A DNA stretch of 55,282 nt from Chloroflexota bacterium (GCA_004297775.1 SCUE01000002.1:1-55282), one strand, 5' to 3'. Counted from the stretch's first letter, positions 29,422 through 38,478 are shown. A program made the numbers and translations. Notes: generated by a model from the letters alone, not told the origin.

Positions 29422-29766
29422 GTGAACTGGCGCATCCGCCTGGGTGGCGAGGCCGAGCGGGACTTCGTGGCGATCATCCGGTGGACAATCGAGAGATTTG
29501 GGAAGCGGCCCGCGCGCGTCTATCGGGACACTCTCACGGCCGCGATCGCGGCTCTCGGTCACGGCCAGGATTTGCCGGGGAGCGCGCTTCGTAATGAGAT
29601 TGCGCCGGGTCTGCGCTCCGTCCACGTGGCGGGAAGCGGTCGCCGTGGCCGCCACTTCATCGTGTATCGGCCAATCGATCTCAACATCATCGAAGTGGTG
29701 CGAATCCTTCACGACAGCACGGATCCCGGTCGCCACCTATCCCAAGATGACCGCGAAGCCAAGTAG
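29422..29766 (+). CDS. parE: ParE-family type II toxin
   Basis: 114 residues from GTG 29422. The RelE/ParE fold is visible: GGEAERDFVAIIRWTIERFG, DLPGSALRNEIAPGLRSVHV and HFIVYRPIDLNIIEVVRILHDSTD. ParE toxins usually inhibit DNA gyrase. No frame damage is seen, so the pair looks functional. Confidence 0.88.
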   Translation: MNWRIRLGGEAERDFVAIIRWTIERFGKRPARVYRDTLTAAIAALGHGQDLPGSALRNEIAPGLRSVHVAGSGRRGRHFIVYRPIDLNIIEVVRILHDSTDPGRHLSQDDREAK

Positions 29767-29779
29767 CGTCTAGCGGCGG

Positions 29780-30010
29780 ATGCGCCTTTCTCGTCATGGT
29801 CGATTCGCCGAGTCAGTTTCGCTTCTGACGAGCGCGACGTACCGCGACCGACCACGCGTCGTAGGGCCAGCTCAAACCGGACGAATGATTACGGCGATTC
29901 TGGAACCGATCGGAGAAAGAGGCGCCTACTATGTCGTGACGGCGAGACCAGCGAGCCGAAGCGAACGCAGGCGCTATCAGGAACTGGAAGGTGGTGAAGG
30001 GAATGACTGA
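29780..30010 (+). pseudogene. N-terminally truncated BrnT-like toxin remnant
   Basis: The last 45 residues (GRMITAILEPIGERGAYYVVTARPASRSERRRYQELE) match the C-terminal core of BrnT-like toxins, including the TARxxxxxERRxY signature. The expected N-terminal strand-helix (W-D-x-x-K-x-x-x-N-x-x-K-H-G) is missing; only RHGRFAESV could be a trace. The frame is open for 76 codons but the fold would be incomplete. It overlaps the following antitoxin-like gene by 8 nt, the normal toxin-then-antitoxin order of BrnTA. Confidence 0.55.
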
Positions 30011-30275
30011 TCAGACGACGCAGAGCCGCATTCCCGAATTCGCTTCGCGGGAGGAAGAAGCGACGTTCTGGGACGCGCACGACACCACGGACTTCGAGGC
30101 GGAGTTTCGGCCGGTGCGCGTGCGCTTCGCGAAGAATCTGTCGGAGGGAATCACCATTCGCTTCGATGCCGAGACGCTGAGCCAACTCCGCCGTCTTGCC
30201 AGCGAAAATTGAGTCGGCCCAACGACGCTGGCACGCATGTGGATCCTGGAGCGCCTGAAGGCCGGCGCTCGTTAG
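30003..30275 (+). pseudogene. CopG/BrnA-type antitoxin interrupted by an in-frame TGA
   Basis: ATG 30003 opens a 69-codon frame (RIPEFASREEEATFWDAHD, then RFAKNLSEGITIRFDAETL) typical of CopG-like antitoxins paired with BrnT/DUF4258 toxins. It stops at TGA 30210-30212. Translation in the same frame beyond the stop gives VGPTTLARMWILERLKAGAR before a TAG at 30273-30275, which is the expected C-terminal helix of the family. A GGA-to-TGA change would explain it. The protein is therefore shortened by 20 residues plus one; partial function is possible. Confidence 0.7.
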
Positions 30276-30378
30276 GCGCCGACTTCAGGACGATGCTGGG
30301 TTGACCATTCCGGCGTGTCGGTCCACTGATCTTGCCGGCACCGGCGCGACGGGCTGACCCTCGCCGATCCCACCGTGC

Positions 30379-30384
30379 TATACG
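30379..30384 (+). promoter_or_regulatory. -10-like TATACG of the phosphatidylserine decarboxylase gene
   Basis: TATACG ends 6 nt before GTG 30391, without a Shine-Dalgarno. Confidence 0.4.
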
Positions 30385-30390
30385 TGCCAC

Positions 30391-31023
30391 GTGACTCGCA
30401 ACCTCGCGCCGGCCTGGGCGCGGCCGTTTTCCGAGGGATGGGCGCTCGTCGCGCCGCTGGCCCTCGCGGCCACGCTGACGTTGCGCTTTCCGCCCCTCGG
30501 TCTCGCCTGCGCGAGCGCGGCAGGATTGGTCGCGCTGGCGCTGCGGGATCCCGAGCGCGCTATTCTCGCGACCGATGATGTCCTGGCGCCGGCGGACGGC
30601 CGTGTGGTCGCGATCGAGCTGGTCGAGGATGAGTGGGTCGGCGAGGCGCTTGAGATTTCGATCTTCCTGGCGCTCTGGAACGTGCACGTTCAGCGCGCGC
30701 CATTGGCGGGGCGTCTCATGTCGGTTCGCCACGTGTCCGGTGGCTTCGCGCCGGCGCTCTACGGTCAGGCCGCGACGAACAATCGACAGATTCTCGATTT
30801 CGACGGCGATCGCGGACGCTTCGGTGTCTCGCTCATCTCCGGGTTGATCGCCCGACGGATCGTTCGCTGGGTCGAGCCGGGTGACAAGGTCGCAGCCGGG
30901 GAGCGGATCGGCATGATCAAGTTCGGTTCGCGCGTGACGTTGCGGCTACCGCGATCGGCTCGACCGCTTGTCGCGCCTGGGATGGACGTTCGCGCCGGGA
31001 TCACGTCGGTCGCGAGTTTCTAG
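30391..31023 (+). CDS. psd: Phosphatidylserine decarboxylase proenzyme, short form
   Basis: Forms phosphatidylethanolamine by decarboxylating phosphatidylserine at the membrane. 210 residues, the length of the short (Psd-like) family. Two N-terminal hydrophobic segments ([29 protein letters not shown]) precede [21 protein letters not shown] and the self-cleavage site KFGSRV (Gly179-Ser180), which generates the pyruvoyl group. No pssA gene is adjacent. GTG start in a leaderless context. Confidence 0.9.
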   Translation: MTRNLAPAWARPFSEGWALVAPLALAATLTLRFPPLGLACASAAGLVALALRDPERAILATDDVLAPADGRVVAIELVEDEWVGEALEISIFLALWNVHVQRAPLAGRLMSVRHVSGGFAPALYGQAATNNRQILDFDGDRGRFGVSLISGLIARRIVRWVEPGDKVAAGERIGMIKFGSRVTLRLPRSARPLVAPGMDVRAGITSVASF

Positions 31024-31230
31024 CGACAGGCGAGGCACCCGCGCTCCCAGGCCGGGGCTGCCGCCGATCGTTCGAGCGCTCGGCCAGACGCCAGCGCTCC
31101 CGTAAGGCGCGAGCCTGCAATTGTTCGACCGCTGGACCAGACGCGCTCCCCGGCCGCGGATGTCGCCGTCCTTTCGGCTGTTGGACGCGGTGCCCGTGCT
31201 CCCGCCAGAACCTGGTGCGCGACGAATGCC
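31024..31230. repeat. Four degenerate copies of an about 51-bp repeat between psd and the TrpB2 gene
   Basis: The core CGCTCCC (GTGCTCCC in the last copy) occurs at 31042, 31095, 31144 and 31197, spacing 53, 49 and 53 nt. The second and third units share GTTCGAxCGCTxGxCCAGACG before the core. The array occupies nearly all of the 248-bp gap; no gene is seen in it. Confidence 0.45.
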
Positions 31231-31271
31231 CCGGTCCGGTACCATACGGCGACATCCATAAGGAGGGCGGC

Positions 31272-32642
31272 GTGGCCCAGTCCGACAAGCAGACCAAGTT
31301 CATCCTCGACGAGAACGAGATTCCCACCCACTGGTACAACATCGTTCCGGACCTACCCGCGCCACCGGCGCCCGTACTGCATCCTGGCACCGGCCAGCCG
31401 ATCGGCCCGGCCGATCTCGCGCCGCTCTTCCCGATGGCGCTGATCATGCAAGAGGTTTCGTCCGAGAAGACGATCGAGATTCCGGATGAGGTCCGCGACA
31501 TCTACCGCCTCTGGCGGCCGTCACCGATCTTCCGGGCACGCCGCCTGGAAAAGGCGCTCGATACGCCGGCGCACATCTACTACAAGTACGAGGGCGGCAG
31601 CCCGGCTGGCAGCCACAAGCCGAATACGGCGGTCGCCCAGGCGTATTACAACAAGGCGGACGGGACGAAACGGCTGACGACCGAGACCGGCGCCGGTCAA
31701 TGGGGTAGCGCCCTCTCGTTCGCCTGCGCGCTGTTCGGCCTCGAATGCACCGTCTATATGGTCAAGGCCAGCTACTACCAGAAGCCGTACCGCAAGTCGA
31801 TGATCGAGGCGTACGGCGCGACGATCTACGCCAGCCCATCCACGCAGACGCAGTCCGGCCGCAAGGTGCTGGCCGAGAGCCCCGATACTCCGGGCAGCCT
31901 CGGCATCGCGATTTCCGAGGCGGTCGAGGACGCCGCGACGCACGACGACGCGCACTACTCGCTCGGGTCGGTGCTGAATCACGTGATGCTGCACCAGACC
32001 GTCATCGGCCAAGAAGCGCTCAAGCAGATGGAGAAGGCCGGCGAATACCCGGACGTCGTCATCGCCTGTGTCGGGGGCGGTTCGAACTTCGCCGGATTGA
32101 CCTTCCCGTTCGTCGGCGAAAAGCTGCGCCAGGGCAAGAAGACCCGCATCGTGGCGGCCGAGCCGACCGCGTGCCCGACGCTCACGAAGGGCGTCTACGC
32201 GTATGACCTCGGCGACACGGTCGGCCTGACGCCGCTCGTCAAGATGTACACGCTCGGCCATACGTTCATTCCACCGGCGATCCACGCCGGCGGTCTGCGC
32301 TACCACGGTGACTCGCCGCTCGTCTGCCAGTTGCTCGACCACGGGTTGATCGAGGCGGTCGCCCACCCGCAATTGCGGGTCTTCGAGGCGGCCGTCCAGT
32401 TCGCGCGCACGGAGGGCATTTTGCCCGCGCCGGAGGCGGCCCATGCCATCCGTTCGGCGATCGACGAGGCGCTCGCGGCGAAGGCCGCCGGTGAGAAGAA
32501 GGTCATTCTCTTCAATCTCAGCGGTCACGGTCACTTCGACATGGGCGCATACGACGCGTATTTCGCCGGTAAGCTCGAAGACTTCGACTATCCGGACGAG
32601 GCGATCGCCGAGGCGCTGACGCACCTACCGAAGGTCGGGTAA
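31272..32642 (+). CDS. Tryptophan synthase beta chain-like protein, TrpB2 type
   Basis: 456 residues from GTG 31272, preceded by AAGGAGGGCGGC. The extended N-terminus ([20 protein letters not shown]) and total length are typical of TrpB2. PLP-binding Lys116 in [17 protein letters not shown] (catalytic Glu) and phosphate-binding [10 protein letters not shown] are present. TrpB2 makes tryptophan from indole and serine without needing TrpA; phosphoserine or other roles are reported in some lineages. No other trp gene is nearby. A hairpin terminator follows directly. Confidence 0.92.
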   Translation: MAQSDKQTKFILDENEIPTHWYNIVPDLPAPPAPVLHPGTGQPIGPADLAPLFPMALIMQEVSSEKTIEIPDEVRDIYRLWRPSPIFRARRLEKALDTPAHIYYKYEGGSPAGSHKPNTAVAQAYYNKADGTKRLTTETGAGQWGSALSFACALFGLECTVYMVKASYYQKPYRKSMIEAYGATIYASPSTQTQSGRKVLAESPDTPGSLGIAISEAVEDAATHDDAHYSLGSVLNHVMLHQTVIGQEALKQMEKAGEYPDVVIACVGGGSNFAGLTFPFVGEKLRQGKKTRIVAAEPTACPTLTKGVYAYDLGDTVGLTPLVKMYTLGHTFIPPAIHAGGLRYHGDSPLVCQLLDHGLIEAVAHPQLRVFEAAVQFARTEGILPAPEAAHAIRSAIDEALAAKAAGEKKVILFNLSGHGHFDMGAYDAYFAGKLEDFDYPDEAIAEALTHLPKVG

Positions 32643-32649
32643 GAAAGAC

Positions 32650-32678
32650 CGAGGGGAATGCTATGCATTCCCCTCGGT
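32650..32678. terminator. Bidirectional intrinsic terminator between convergent genes
   Basis: A perfect 13-bp stem (CCGAGGGGAATGC / GCATTCCCCTCGG) with loop TAT. On the plus strand TGTGGTTTCT follows; on the minus strand TCTTTCTT follows. It ends the TrpB2 gene and the copper operon. Confidence 0.8.
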
Positions 32679-32696
32679 GTGGTTTCTGATCGGCGG

Positions 32697-33401
32697 CTAC
32701 GCGATGGCGTACGCCGCTGGGTCGGCCAGGAACGTCCGACGGCACGAAGGCGCGCAGAAGTAGTAAGTGCGTCCGTCGTGGTCGGTCTTCCAGCGCGCGG
32801 TCGCGGGATCGACGTCCATCAGGCAGACCGGATCCAGACGATCGAGGCCGGCGCCGTCGTCCTCGATCGCATCCCCGAGCGGTTGATACGGCGCGTCCGG
32901 CGGCGCGACGAATCGTTCGTAGATGTGTTCGCGCAATTCTGGTGGGGCGGGTTCGACCTGACCGCTGCCCAGCATATTTTCGGCGTAGTCGAAGAGTCGG
33001 GTGACGAGATCGGCGGTATTCAGGTCCTTCAGCCAGATCGATCGACCGTGAATGAGTAGAACGGCGCTGTTGCCGACCGCGCACGGGCCGAGACAACCCG
33101 TGAAGGTGAGATGCAGCTGGTTGCGAACGCGACGGCGCTCCCACTCCGACGACCACAGGTCGTTCGGGAACGGCATACGGCCCTTCTCTTCCCAGCCGCA
33201 ACAGCAGTTGCCGTTCGCCTTCGAGCAGACGAGCAACTGCCCCTGAAGTTGGACGATCCGGAAATCCTCGCCGCGGGCGCGGACGCGCGTCGTCGTCAAT
33301 CGCCGGCGAGCATTCGATCCGTGGCGAGGTGCCAATAGCGTGTCGATCGGGAACCGAGCGCCGGTCGACTCCGCTCGGTCGGATGCGCCGTCTGCCGCCA
33401 A
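32697..33401 (-). CDS. [2Fe-2S] thioredoxin-like ferredoxin fused to a YHS metal-binding domain
   Basis: 234 residues beginning with a TTG that directly follows the copZ stop codon, with no gap. Residues about 50-150 are a thioredoxin-like ferredoxin: LLVCSKANGNCCCGW and FTGCLGPCAVGN supply the cluster cysteines. The C-terminus is a YHS domain, DPVCLMDVDPATARW followed by YYFCAPSCRRTF, with a Cys triad as in TRASH/YHS copper-binding modules. The N-terminal 45 residues look disordered, and the TTG is not backed by a separate Shine-Dalgarno, so the exact start is open. Last gene of the csoR-copA-copZ operon; a role in copper or iron-sulfur homeostasis is inferred. Confidence 0.82.
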   Translation of the reverse strand: MAADGASDRAESTGARFPIDTLLAPRHGSNARRRLTTTRVRARGEDFRIVQLQGQLLVCSKANGNCCCGWEEKGRMPFPNDLWSSEWERRRVRNQLHLTFTGCLGPCAVGNSAVLLIHGRSIWLKDLNTADLVTRLFDYAENMLGSGQVEPAPPELREHIYERFVAPPDAPYQPLGDAIEDDGAGLDRLDPVCLMDVDPATARWKTDHDGRTYYFCAPSCRRTFLADPAAYAIA

Positions 33402-33617
33402 CTACTGGACGGACGCGACGGCGTAGTCCTCGGCTTCGACCGCCGCCTTGATGCGGGCGAGGCTCACCTTCGCCTCGTCGTAGTCGATCGTAACGAGCTT
33501 GCCGGGGATGTCGACCGTCACCGACGCGACGCCCGCGATCGGCGTCACGGCACCGACGATCGCGCGCTCGCAGTGATCGCACGAGATGTCGGGAACGCTG
33601 AGAACCTTGCGTGTCAT
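33402..33617 (-). CDS. copZ: Heavy-metal-associated (HMA) copper chaperone
   Basis: 71 residues, a single ferredoxin-like HMA fold. The metal-binding motif is SCDHC (Cys13 and Cys16); VASVTVDIPGKLVTIDYDE and LARIKAAVEAEDYAV complete the beta-alpha-beta pattern. It carries Cu(I) to the ATPase encoded just upstream. AAAGGAG precedes the ATG. Confidence 0.9.
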   Translation of the reverse strand: MTRKVLSVPDISCDHCERAIVGAVTPIAGVASVTVDIPGKLVTIDYDEAKVSLARIKAAVEAEDYAVASVQ

Positions 33618-33635
33618 GGCTGCTTGCTCCTTTCG

Positions 33636-36389
33636 CTAGCGCGTGACGACCAGCGCGCCGACCATTCCGGCGGCGGCATGGCCATCGATCGTGCACTTAA
33701 TGTCATACGTCCCCGCGCGGGTCGCCGTGATTCGGACGACGGTCGCGCGGCCCGGCGCGACGCCCGCGTGGATGCCAAGATCGGCGATCGCCCAGTCGTG
33801 CGGCACCAGCCCGGCGTTCACGAACGTGATCTCGATCGTTTCGCCGACCCGCGCCGCGATCGTCGCCGGGCTGAATGAGAACTCCGTCGCGACGACCGCA
33901 ATCTGTCGAGCCTTTGCATCGTAGGTGAGTTCGCCCATTGTCGAGTGCTCGTCGGCCCGCGCCGGCGAACCACCGCCGAGCGACATCGCGCCGGCGCCGA
34001 TCGCCAGAGCCAGCGCCGCGATGCCACCCAGGTAGGCGATCTCGCCCAGCCGCGAACCAAGCGACGGATGCGTGATCTCGCGCGGGCTGGACGGACGCCG
34101 GAACCCGCGCAGGCGTAGAGCGTTCGTGACGACGCTCACGCTCGACATCGCCATTGCGGCGGCCGCCAGAACGGGATTCAGGAGCGTTCCAGTGAGCGGG
34201 TACAACGCTCCGATCGCGACTGGAATGAGGACGACGTTGTACCCAAACGCCCAGAAAAGACCCTGCTTGATCGTCGCGACGGTACGACGCGACAGCGCGA
34301 TGCCGGTCACGATTCCGCGCAAGTCGCCGCCGATCAGGGTAATGTCCGAAGCGGCCATTGCGACATCTGTGCCGGTGCCGATCGCGATGCCGAGATCGGA
34401 TTGGGTGAGCGCGGGCGCGTCGTTGATGCCGTCGCCGACCATCGCGACCACGTGGCCGCGCGACTGCAATTCGCGAACGCGCGCCGCCTTCTGGGCGGGC
34501 ATTGTCTCGGCGAGCACATTGGCGATGCCGACCCGACCGGCGATCGCCTGCGCGGTCGTCGCGTTGTCGCCCGTGACCATCCAGACATCGAGACCAAGGG
34601 CTTCGAGTTGCGCCACCGCGTCGGCCGACTCCGGCCTGATGGTGTCCGCCACGGCGATAACCCCAGCCGCGACGCCATCGATGGCGACGTACAGCGGCGT
34701 CGCCTCAGGTGGCGGTGGCGCCAGGCCATCGAACGGCGCGGTATCGACGCCTTCGTTACTCATAAGGGCCAGATTCCCGATTAGGACGCTTTGACCATCC
34801 ACGTTGGCGCGAGCGCCGCGCCCGGCGATCGCCTGGAATCCGCTGGCGACCGAGGTCGCGATGCCGTGACCTCTCGCGTGGACTACGATGGCTTCGCCGA
34901 GCGGATGCTCGGAGCCGAGCTCGGCGGCGGCCGCAACCGCGAGCAGACGCGCTTCGTCGATGTGCGGCAACGGTGCAATCGCGACGACCGACGGTTTGCC
35001 GCGCGTGATCGTGCCGGTCTTGTCGAGGACGATCGTGTCGATGCGTCGAGCCTGCTCGAGCGCCTCACCGCCCCGAATCAGGATGCCGTTCTCGGCGCCC
35101 TTGCCGGTGCCGACCATGATCGCGGTCGGCGTTGCCAATCCGAGCGCGCACGGGCAGGCAATGATGAGGACGGCGATCGTCGCCTGGAGGGCGAACGTGA
35201 GCCGCGGTTCCGGGCCGACCAGCATCCAGCCGACGAATGTCAGGGCGGCGACGATCAGGATCGCCGGCACGAAGATCGAGGAGATCTTGTCGGCCAGTTG
35301 CTGCATCGGTGCCTTCGATCCCTGCGCTTCCTCGACCAGTCGCACGATCTGTGCCAGCGCCGAATCGCGGCCGACCTTCATCGCGCGCATGACGAAGCTG
35401 CCGGAGCGGTTCATCGTCGCGCCGATGACGGTGTCGCCCTGCGCCTTGTCGACCGGCAAGCTTTCACCGGTCAACATCGATTCGTCGAGCGCCGAGGCGC
35501 CTTCGACGATCAAGCCATCAACCGGCACAGTCTCACCCGGTCGGACGCGCACGAGATCGCCGACGATCACGCTGTCGATCGCCACGTCAATGTCGCGGCC
35601 GTCGCGAATGACACGGGCAGTCTTCGGTCGCAGACCCATGAGCTTGCGGATCGCCTCGCCGGTCTGGCGTCGTGCACGCGCCTCGAGCCAGCGACCGAGG
35701 AGGATGAGCGCGATGATGATGACCGCCGTCTCGAAGTACAGATCGTGGGCGAATCCCCAGCGTGTCGCCAGGCCTGGCCAGAGCGTGACGAAGGCGCTGT
35801 AGGCGTAGGCGACCGTCGTCCCGACGACGACGAGCGTGTGCATGTTTGTCGAGCCGCGTCGCGCCGCGTTCCAGGCCGCGCGGTAGAAGGGGCGACCGGC
35901 CCAGAATTGGACGACGGTCCCGACGAGGAAGAGCACTGGCGCGAGATCGACCATCGGGATGCCGGTCGGCAGGTACATCAGCGCCATCATCGCCAGGCCG
36001 GCCGCGAGGCTGACCTGCCACCGAAGCTTGAGACTGTCGACCTCGCGCTGTCGTTCGATCGCGTGCGCGTCGACGTTTTCGGACTGGTCGGCCAGCGTAG
36101 TCGAGTTGTCCGCAATGCGCGGATGCGCCGGTGCGTCCGTCTGGGACGGCAAATCCATGCCGTAGCCAGCCTTCTCGATAGCCACGCGCAGCGTGTCGAG
36201 CGGAACATTGGCGACCGAATCGAGGACGATCGTCGCCTTCTCGGTCGCGAGGTTGACGCGGGCCTCGGCGACGCCGTCTACTTTCGCCAGCACCTTCTCG
36301 ACTCGCCGAACGCAGGCGGCGCAGGTCATGCCGGTGATGCCGACGGTCAGTTCCGGACGGGTATCGGCCGGCCTTGTCTCAACAGCCAT
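33636..36389 (-). CDS. copA: Copper-exporting P1B-type ATPase with a C-terminal cupredoxin domain
   Basis: 917 residues. N-terminal HMA domain with TCAAC (Cys23, Cys26); transmembrane CPx motif [17 protein letters not shown] actuator; phosphorylated Asp in DKTGT; ATP-binding HP in SEHPLGEA; hinge [10 protein letters not shown]. After the usual last two helices comes an Arg-rich loop ([14 protein letters not shown]), an extra helix ([20 protein letters not shown]) and, at about 815-917, a cupredoxin: [14 protein letters not shown] (His864) and [11 protein letters not shown] (Cys899, His904, Met909), the complete type-1 copper ligand set. With the added helix the cupredoxin would face outward, where exported copper emerges. 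It starts 4 nt after the csoR stop. Confidence 0.93.
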   Translation of the reverse strand: MAVETRPADTRPELTVGITGMTCAACVRRVEKVLAKVDGVAEARVNLATEKATIVLDSVANVPLDTLRVAIEKAGYGMDLPSQTDAPAHPRIADNSTTLADQSENVDAHAIERQREVDSLKLRWQVSLAAGLAMMALMYLPTGIPMVDLAPVLFLVGTVVQFWAGRPFYRAAWNAARRGSTNMHTLVVVGTTVAYAYSAFVTLWPGLATRWGFAHDLYFETAVIIIALILLGRWLEARARRQTGEAIRKLMGLRPKTARVIRDGRDIDVAIDSVIVGDLVRVRPGETVPVDGLIVEGASALDESMLTGESLPVDKAQGDTVIGATMNRSGSFVMRAMKVGRDSALAQIVRLVEEAQGSKAPMQQLADKISSIFVPAILIVAALTFVGWMLVGPEPRLTFALQATIAVLIIACPCALGLATPTAIMVGTGKGAENGILIRGGEALEQARRIDTIVLDKTGTITRGKPSVVAIAPLPHIDEARLLAVAAAAELGSEHPLGEAIVVHARGHGIATSVASGFQAIAGRGARANVDGQSVLIGNLALMSNEGVDTAPFDGLAPPPPEATPLYVAIDGVAAGVIAVADTIRPESADAVAQLEALGLDVWMVTGDNATTAQAIAGRVGIANVLAETMPAQKAARVRELQSRGHVVAMVGDGINDAPALTQSDLGIAIGTGTDVAMAASDITLIGGDLRGIVTGIALSRRTVATIKQGLFWAFGYNVVLIPVAIGALYPLTGTLLNPVLAAAAMAMSSVSVVTNALRLRGFRRPSSPREITHPSLGSRLGEIAYLGGIAALALAIGAGAMSLGGGSPARADEHSTMGELTYDAKARQIAVVATEFSFSPATIAARVGETIEITFVNAGLVPHDWAIADLGIHAGVAPGRATVVRITATRAGTYDIKCTIDGHAAAGMVGALVVTR

Positions 36390-36393
36390 CGCT

Positions 36394-36657
36394 CTACTTC
36401 CGTGAAAGCTCGAAGAGTTCGGCCAGCTCGTGGATCATCTCGGCGTCGCGGCCGGCCTTGAAGCCCTCCGGCACGCAGGACCGCAGATGCCCTTCCAGAA
36501 TCGTCGACTCGAATCGCTGGAGCGCACGCTCGACCGCGTAGGTCTGCTTCAGCACGTCGACGCAGTACTGATCATCGTCAACCATCTTGCGAATGGCGCG
36601 TATGTGCCCCTCGATCGTCGCGAGACGGTTGAGGGCGTCTTTCTTGTCTGTTTGCAC
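36394..36657 (-). CDS. csoR: CsoR copper-sensing repressor
   Basis: 87 residues of the CsoR/RcnR four-helix family. The Cu(I) ligands Cys32, His57 and Cys61 have the same spacing (25 and 4) as the classic Cys-His-Cys triad. It opens with GTG in a leaderless context and is first in the copper operon, repressing it by binding the dyad immediately upstream. Cu(I) binding would release the DNA. Confidence 0.93.
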   Translation of the reverse strand: MQTDKKDALNRLATIEGHIRAIRKMVDDDQYCVDVLKQTYAVERALQRFESTILEGHLRSCVPEGFKAGRDAEMIHELAELFELSRK

Positions 36658-36663
36658 GCCGTT

Positions 36664-36693
36664 ACCCTACCCCCTGGGGAGGGGGTCTGTCAA
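36664..36693 (-). promoter_or_regulatory. Copper operon promoter: TTGACA-N18-TAGGGT with internal CsoR operator
   Basis: The -35 TTGACA is at 36693-36688 and the -10-like TAGGGT at 36669-36664, ending 6 nt before the csoR GTG. The dyad ACCCCCT-N4-AGGGGGT (36686-36669) fills the spacer, matching the G-tract/C-tract form of CsoR operators. Confidence 0.75.
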
Positions 36694-36765
36694 GAGAGGC
36701 TGGTCATGGAGTAGGTGCGCGGCCAGGGCGTCAGATAGGTCCTCTCAGCGCATCTCGCGCGTAGA

Positions 36766-37665
36766 TCACAGCCAGATCGGGTTCGTCCAGGCGTGCCTGC
36801 CGGCGGCGTCGACGACGATCACGCGGCAATAGCTATTGACGAACTTGGTCAGTGGCAGTCGCGCGCTCGTCAGCGTGCCGTCCTTCGACACGACGCGTTC
36901 GTTCTTGGCGCCGCGACCGTGGACGATGATCGTGGCCGCCGGCGAAGACTCGACCCCGATGTGGTCGCCGTCGAAACGCACATCGCGAATCTCCGGGCCC
37001 CGGCTTGAGTAGTAGTGCCCGGCTTTGAGTGCGGCCACCAGCGCATCCGGCTCAAGCGATTCCGATCGGACCTGGACCCAGCCGCCACGGTAGTCGGTCG
37101 CCTTGAAATGAGCGTCGTCGGTCGCGCAGGCGGTCAGGCGTATACCGCGCTCGTTCAGCAGGTCGCTCATGTACCAGCTATCGCCGCGATCGACTTCGAC
37201 GCCACAGCCGGTGTTCCAGATCTCGACCGCGTGAGCGGCATCGAGCGAGATCGCGTCCTCGGTCGTCAGGTTGTACCAGTACGGGTGGGCGATCGCGACG
37301 AACGCGCCGGCGACGCGGGCGCGTCGCGCCAGGGCTGGGCCACGCTCATCAGCGGTCGGTATGGCGAAGTCGAGCGGCAGCCCGACCGCCAGGATGTGCC
37401 AGCGTTCTCCGTTCGCCAGCGCCGGCGCGTGCAGCTCGGCGCCGATGATCGTCGTGAATCCGTCGCGCCGGTACTCGCGCGTGTCGACCATCGGGTAGCC
37501 GTACTGCTCCAGGAAATGATCGGTCAGCGAGAGAAAGTCGTAGCCGTGGTCGCGATAGGCCGCGATGACCTCGGGCGGCGGGAGCGCGCCATCGGATCGC
37601 GTCGAGTGCGTGTGGAGATTCCCCCGGTAGAAACGACCGGGCAGGTGGAACGGCAATGTGCGCAC
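36766..37665 (-). CDS. PHP-domain metal-dependent phosphoesterase
   Basis: 299 residues from GTG, preceded by AGAGGA. PHP motifs: GNLHTHSTRSDG (His cluster), LSLTDHF, IIGAELHA, IAHPYWYN and ATDDAHF. Members include histidinol phosphatases, polymerase-associated domains and 5'-3' oligonucleotide phosphatases; the exact substrate is unknown. The C-terminal 70 residues are beta-rich, as in stand-alone PHP proteins with a trailing beta domain. Confidence 0.88.
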   Translation of the reverse strand: MRTLPFHLPGRFYRGNLHTHSTRSDGALPPPEVIAAYRDHGYDFLSLTDHFLEQYGYPMVDTREYRRDGFTTIIGAELHAPALANGERWHILAVGLPLDFAIPTADERGPALARRARVAGAFVAIAHPYWYNLTTEDAISLDAAHAVEIWNTGCGVEVDRGDSWYMSDLLNERGIRLTACATDDAHFKATDYRGGWVQVRSESLEPDALVAALKAGHYYSSRGPEIRDVRFDGDHIGVESSPAATIIVHGRGAKNERVVSKDGTLTSARLPLTKFVNSYCRVIVVDAAGRHAWTNPIWL

Positions 37666-37704
37666 AATGAGGTCCTCTCGTTGATGTCCGCCGGATCGTA
37701 TCAG

Positions 37705-37729
37705 CGTATGGTGGCCCAGCCGCCATACG
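37705..37729 (-). terminator. Hairpin after the methionine aminopeptidase gene
   Basis: A 10-bp stem with one G-U pair (CGTATGGTGG / CCGCCATACG on the plus strand) and a 5-nt loop lies 6 nt beyond the stop codon. There is no T tract, so termination efficiency is uncertain. Confidence 0.45.
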
Positions 37730-37734
37730 AACGC

Positions 37735-38478
37735 CTACACCTGGGTAATGACGAGCGGCCGATCCTTGGTGATGACGATCGTGTGCTCGTAGTGCGCGCT
37801 CAGGCTTCCATCAGCGGTTCGGAGCGTCCAGCCATCCGGGTCGGCCGCGACCCACGGCGAGCCGGCCGAAATGATCGGTTCGATTGTGATGACCAAGCCC
37901 TCGGTCAGCAATGAGTTCGCGCGTCGATCCATGTACATGGGCACGTTCGGCTCTTCGTGGATCGTCCGGCCGACGCCGTGGCTGTGCAGCTCCCGCAGGA
38001 CCGTGAATCCGTGGCGGCGCACTTCGGAATCGACCGCGCGTCCGATCTCGTAAATGGGACGCCCGGCGCGGGCGGCATGGCAGCCGCGCCAGAAGGCATC
38101 TTCGGCCGCGCGCGCGATGCGCCGCTTCTTGTCCGAAACCGGCGGCACGGTCAGCGTCAAGGCTGAGTCGGCAACGTAGCCGTCGAGTTCCCCCGTCACA
38201 TCGAGCTTGACGGTGTCGCCCGGGCGCAGGGCCGTGTCGTTCGGAATACCGTGGACGGCGGCGTCATTCAGACTGATGCAGTTGACGCCCGGAAAGTCCT
38301 TGAACAGCATCGGCGCGGATCGCGCGCCGTGGCGGGCGAACTCCCGCGCGCCGATGTCGTCGAGCTCGGCCGTGGTAATGCCGGGGCGCACGTTCGCCGC
38401 CATGGCCTTCAGCGCCTCGCCAACGACGCGGCCGATCCGCGTCAGACCAAGCAAATCTGCGTCGTCGTCGATCGACAC
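37735..38478 (-). CDS. map: Methionine aminopeptidase, type I
   Basis: 247 residues from GTG 38478, the point where similarity begins; the frame upstream runs into the neighbouring gene. It removes initiator methionine. Metal ligands are in KLDVTGELDGYVADSA (two Asp), HSHGVGRTIHEEP (His), TIEPI (Glu) and YEHT (Glu). The absence of a long zinc-finger extension fits the bacterial short form. The start codon is inferred; GTG 38502 is another possibility. Confidence 0.9.
   Translation of the reverse strand: MSIDDDADLLGLTRIGRVVGEALKAMAANVRPGITTAELDDIGAREFARHGARSAPMLFKDFPGVNCISLNDAAVHGIPNDTALRPGDTVKLDVTGELDGYVADSALTLTVPPVSDKKRRIARAAEDAFWRGCHAARAGRPIYEIGRAVDSEVRRHGFTVLRELHSHGVGRTIHEEPNVPMYMDRRANSLLTEGLVITIEPIISAGSPWVAADPDGWTLRTADGSLSAHYEHTIVITKDRPLVITQV

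Noticed and set aside
30210..30212. TGA decoded as an amino acid (recoding) in the antitoxin-like gene
   Set aside because: Nearby genes such as ribE, lexA and ribBA use TGA as their normal stop, and no selenocysteine element is visible; a nonsense mutation is simpler.
34791..36461. 556-codon plus-strand frame opposite copA
   Set aside because: An antisense shadow; His/Arg/Asp-rich with no domains, while copA on the other strand has all its motifs.
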